Source: Lutjanus erythropterus
Lineage: Eukaryota; Chordata; Actinopteri; Lutjaniformes; Lutjanidae
Direction: 5' to 3'
Length of the DNA stretch: 64,000 nucleotides
Assembly: GCA_020091685.1 (NCBI GenBank)
Contig: CM034613.1
Coordinates: 15,954,932 to 16,018,931 of the forward strand
Shown here: one piece after another, positions 61,746 through 64,000 of the stretch
Layout of the letters: each line of letters begins with the position of its first letter
Numbering within the stretch: the stretch's first letter is position 1
Notes under the pieces: model-generated
The model's input: only the letters and a program-made list of their open reading frames with translations
The model's database searches: none
What the model was told of the DNA's origin: nothing
Position numbers and translations under genes: made by a program

Positions 61746-62732
61746 GCAGTTTGGTATATTTTGCTACATTAAAATTAAGGGCTTCAACACTGTAGTACCA
61801 TAATTTCCACATCCATGTTTTATTTAAAGATGATTTTAAAGATTTTGGGCATCAAAAAACATTATCAGTAGTAATCAGTGTTTTGCAGAACCGTCTAATA
61901 TCAACTGTTGAAATACGGCTGATGAATTACAGATATCCAAGTTTGAAAAAATCTGAAACATTACCCAGCTCTAATTAGTTCACAACAATAATATAAAGTT
62001 GGGAAAACACTAATGCAGACTGGTTATTTACTGGATTGGGTTACATAACTCAAGTCAATTGCAAAACTACATAAAAACTAGATTTACTGGTTCTACAAAC
62101 TGTCTCTACAAATAACATTTTAACATGTCAAAAATCAAACATATTCAAAGGGTCAAATAAAAAGTTGGCCAAGCACAGAAAATCAAACAAACGTCTTAGC
62201 TGACTTAGGGATTTTGGTGCACAATTTCAAGCCCTCACTTGACCTGATAACAACTATATGAAGTGCAGCCAAAACCAGTTTGTAAATGTTGGCTTGACGC
62301 AAAAAGTTTATGACATAAAAACAGCGGTGTCCAGACAAAACAGGTGGTGGTTAAACTGCCATCTTGCCTCCATCTCGGCCGGCCCACTCTCCAGCTTCTC
62401 CTTTTTCAACCCCACCCTAACCCTTTCTCCCCCACTGTCCTTCCTCCTCTCTGATGATAAGGCAGGCAGCGCTAAGCGAAATTTCAAACTCGACTGTCAG
62501 ACAGAAGGAGAATGAAGAGAGAGGTCCGGGGAGGGAGAACTGCTGAGGGAGGCAGAACGAGAGGAGAGTCTTTCCCTCTCCTTTCTTTCTTTCTTTCTCG
62601 GGGTGCTGGTCAGGTGCCAACATCAATGTACTTTACTGTATGGCTGGGCGGGCACAGAGAGTGCTGGCCTGTCACGCATGGCGTAATGTCACGCTGTCCT
62701 TGCCCCCATTTTTTTTTCACCCTGCCAAGCTA

Positions 62733-62748
62733 ATGATGATGATGATGA
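62733..62748. repeat. ATG trinucleotide repeat
   Basis: Five ATG/ATGA units followed by a GAGGAGGAGAGAAGAG purine stretch. Confidence 0.9.
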
Positions 62749-62891
62749 CAATGAGAAAGAGGAGGAGGAGAGAAGAGAAGGGAACACTTAGAACTTGGCT
62801 CGGCTGCTCGCGGTATAGATTTCTGTAACGGAGGGATGAAATTGCCTTCGCCAGCGAGTGTGCATGTGGAGGATGTGGGTGTGTCAGCAGC

Positions 62892-62916
62892 GGGGAGCGG
62901 GAGGAGGAGGGGAGGG
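62892..62916 (+). other. G-quadruplex-prone tract near exon A donor
   Basis: GGGG-AGC-GGG-AGGAGGA-GGGG-A-GGG fits a four-run quadruplex pattern on the template strand. It lies about 38 bases inside the intron from the exon A 5' splice site. Confidence 0.6.
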
Positions 62917-62954
62917 ACGCGTGGACACGGTGCATGTGTTCTTCTGGCACTTAC

Positions 62955-63024
62955 CTTGTCATTGTTGTAGTAGGCCAGACTCTCGCCGTCAAATCTCACC
63001 CACCTCCTTTGAAAAACACAATTT
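62955..63024 (-). CDS. arap2: arap2 exon A: PH1 strands 1-3 (partial domain)
   Basis: This 70-nt exon contributes one base of a split codon plus 23 residues, including FQRRWVRFDG and LAYYNNDK. It is the beta1-beta3 part of the first PH domain. The basic cluster in RRWVRF sits where PIP3-binding PH domains carry their phosphoinositide-contacting Lys/Arg residues, and mammalian ARAP2 PH1 is the main PIP3-responsive module. The acceptor is a strong pyrimidine tract ending TTCAG and the donor is AAG/GTAAGT, close to consensus. The incoming phase is 1-base-short (one leading A belongs to a codon begun in the previous exon), and the exon ends in phase 0. The preceding exon, which should carry the GWLDK-type start of PH1, was not found up to 64000. 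It is too short for an ordinary ORF scan; both splice sites and continuity with exon B support it. Confidence 0.88.
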
Positions 63025-64000
63025 CTGAAGAGAGAAGAAGAGGTGCAAATTCAATCCATCTGGCTCAGTCAACCAAACTAAGCCGGTTTTGAGAGAAACA
63101 AGCCACAGCAAAAGCCAAACCCCCCCCAAAAAAACATCAAGGCCTGAACAGGTACTCATATTTCATCAAGAGTGCCATTGATTCATTAATGTCAAGAGTT
63201 GTATCAACAGCTGTCAATTAACCTAATCAAAACAAATGGCCACTTTCAGTTTGAATATTCAACAGCCCAAAGGCAGGTTGCCAAGACTCTGCATATCAGG
63301 TGGTGCAGGAGAATATGAAAGGAAGTAAATGATTGATGGCTTCGGTTTTAAGCCACAGTGGCAGCAAGAGACTCTCGAAAGCAAATATAGTCCTGCCAGA
63401 AAAAGCCAAACTCATTGTGCTTTCTCAGTACTACAAGGTTATCTCCCATTTCCTCTGCTTTCCTTTCAGTGGTGCTCTGCATTATGGATAGGTCTGCTTC
63501 AGGCTCATGCATCTGCTACTATTCTAATACTTAACAGAACTCCCCCTCGCACAGGCAGTACAAGGGATCAGGTGCTGGTCGGTCGCAGGGACATCTTAGG
63601 TCAAATATGCCGCACACTGAACTGACTTTGCTTAACGGCGCGTTTCGCCCACGGCTTCTTCACTCAACAAAACTGTGCACTCACAGGTGTGCATAAGGAT
63701 AAAGGTAAGGATGCTTTATTGTCATTCAAGAACATGTGAAGGCTAATTCCTACTCCCCTTACGTACAAAAATAGACAGGTACATTTTAAATGATATAATC
63801 GTCACCACCCACATATTTCTTTGCATCCTTTACATTGGCGTTAAAGCTGCCTGAAGAAGAACAAGAGTCAAAAATTCCTTGAAAGTTTCTGACAACAGAA
63901 AACATGGCAATACAGGAGGAGGCTGTAATAATGTACCTCTTGAGAAAGAGGCAAAGGCAGAGGCAGCGTGGTAGAAGGTGGTCTGTGCACCATTAAATAC
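63025..64000 (-). other. arap2 intron before exon A (partial)
   Basis: No exon encoding the GWLDK-like start of PH1 was seen. Around 63700-63760 GGATGCTTTATTGTCATTCA resembles the tail of a fish LINE or SINE, too weak to name. Confidence 0.65.

Larger units (their letters stand above)
49240..62954 (-). other. arap2 intron between exons A and B (13,715 bp)
   Basis: Phase 0 intron, the longest complete one. It holds a recent segmental duplication (51815-52262 and 53352-53749), hAT-type elements, a CA microsatellite, a TIR element (59080-59834) and a tandem duplication (61005-61745). In 49300-51700, 53800-55300, 56800-57700, 57800-59000 and 59900-61000 no exon or element is recognisable. Confidence 0.8.
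2041..63024 (-). other. arap2: arap2 gene, internal part (7 coding exons)
   Basis: Seven minus-strand exons splice into a 320-residue open segment (961 nt including one leading split-codon base). The order is PH1, linker, PH2, ArfGAP, as at the front of ARAP proteins. Residue choices favour ARAP2 over ARAP1 and ARAP3: YYNNDKEMYSKG and DNKFEVVT in PH1, LELRGYK at the start of PH2, and SDYEVAEKIWFNEANRSCAD before the zinc finger. In mammals ARAP2 is a roughly 1,700-residue cytoplasmic protein that acts as a PIP3-dependent GAP for Arf6 and works at focal adhesions and endosomes; its RhoGAP domain binds RhoA but is catalytically dead. Every exon border is GT-AG. Phases of the six internal introns in gene order are 0, 1, 0, 2, 1, 0. 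The SAM domain lies upstream and the ankyrin, later PH, RhoGAP and RA parts lie downstream, all outside the window. Assignment to ARAP2 is from memory of family sequences, without a database search. Confidence 0.85.

Noticed and set aside
63025..64000. Search for the exon carrying the GWLDK-like start of PH1
   Set aside because: No matching reading with a donor in the required phase; presumed beyond 64000.
1..64000. A previously undescribed multi-gene system
   Set aside because: Only one gene is present, a known signalling GAP; everything else is intron with repeats. I found no second conserved gene set to support such a claim.

Overview
The window is vertebrate nuclear DNA, almost certainly from a percomorph (spiny-rayed) ray-finned fish. 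Three things point there: long introns with GT-AG splicing, many CA/GT microsatellites, and dispersed repeats I recognise as typical of percomorph genomes (hAT-type MITEs with GGCTGCAAC-like ends, Tc1-like transposons, a tRNA-derived SINE, repeats rich in GCTAGCTAAC and GGTTAGCTTAGCATAAAG).

I can support one protein-coding gene. It lies on the minus strand and spans the whole window: arap2 (ArfGAP with RhoGAP, ankyrin repeat and PH domains 2). Seven internal exons, read from high to low coordinates, lie at 62955-63024, 49119-49239, 36177-36370, 22879-22985, 10524-10723, 3272-3357 and 2041-2223. All have GT-AG borders and compatible phases. They join into one uninterrupted 320-residue stretch covering most of PH domain 1, a linker, all of PH domain 2 and most of the ArfGAP zinc-finger domain. 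The start (SAM domain, first strand of PH1) lies beyond 64000. The rest (end of ArfGAP, ankyrin repeats, later PH domains, RhoGAP, Ras-association) lies before position 1. No start codon, stop codon, promoter or polyadenylation signal of the gene is in the window.

About 98% of the window is intron. Four successive introns are each 12-14 kb, then come introns of 7.2 kb and 1.05 kb. They hold decayed mobile elements: a 1.17 kb Tc1-like transposon with a broken transposase (30625-31795), a second Tc1-like fragment (12229-12455), hAT-type MITEs (8929-9292, 40332-40668, 56388-56750 with a perfect 8-bp target duplication, and fragments), an 845-bp TIR element with an internal GGTTCT array (44604-45448), a 755-bp TIR element (59080-59834), an antisense SINE (19135-19415) and several percomorph repeats. 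There are also local duplications (1139-1322, 25713-26920, 51815-52262 with 53352-53749, 61005-61745), a minisatellite (26925-27240), strand-asymmetric tracts and a few non-repetitive blocks that could be intronic enhancers.

I found no tRNA or rRNA gene, CRISPR array, operon or second protein-coding gene, and nothing I would defend as a new biological system. The most useful observations are the exon model itself, a candidate 14-3-3 site in the PH1-PH2 linker, the young intronic duplication with a G-quadruplex-prone tract in only one copy, the structured GGTTCT element, and a TCF/LEF motif beside an inverted repeat at 17.5 kb.
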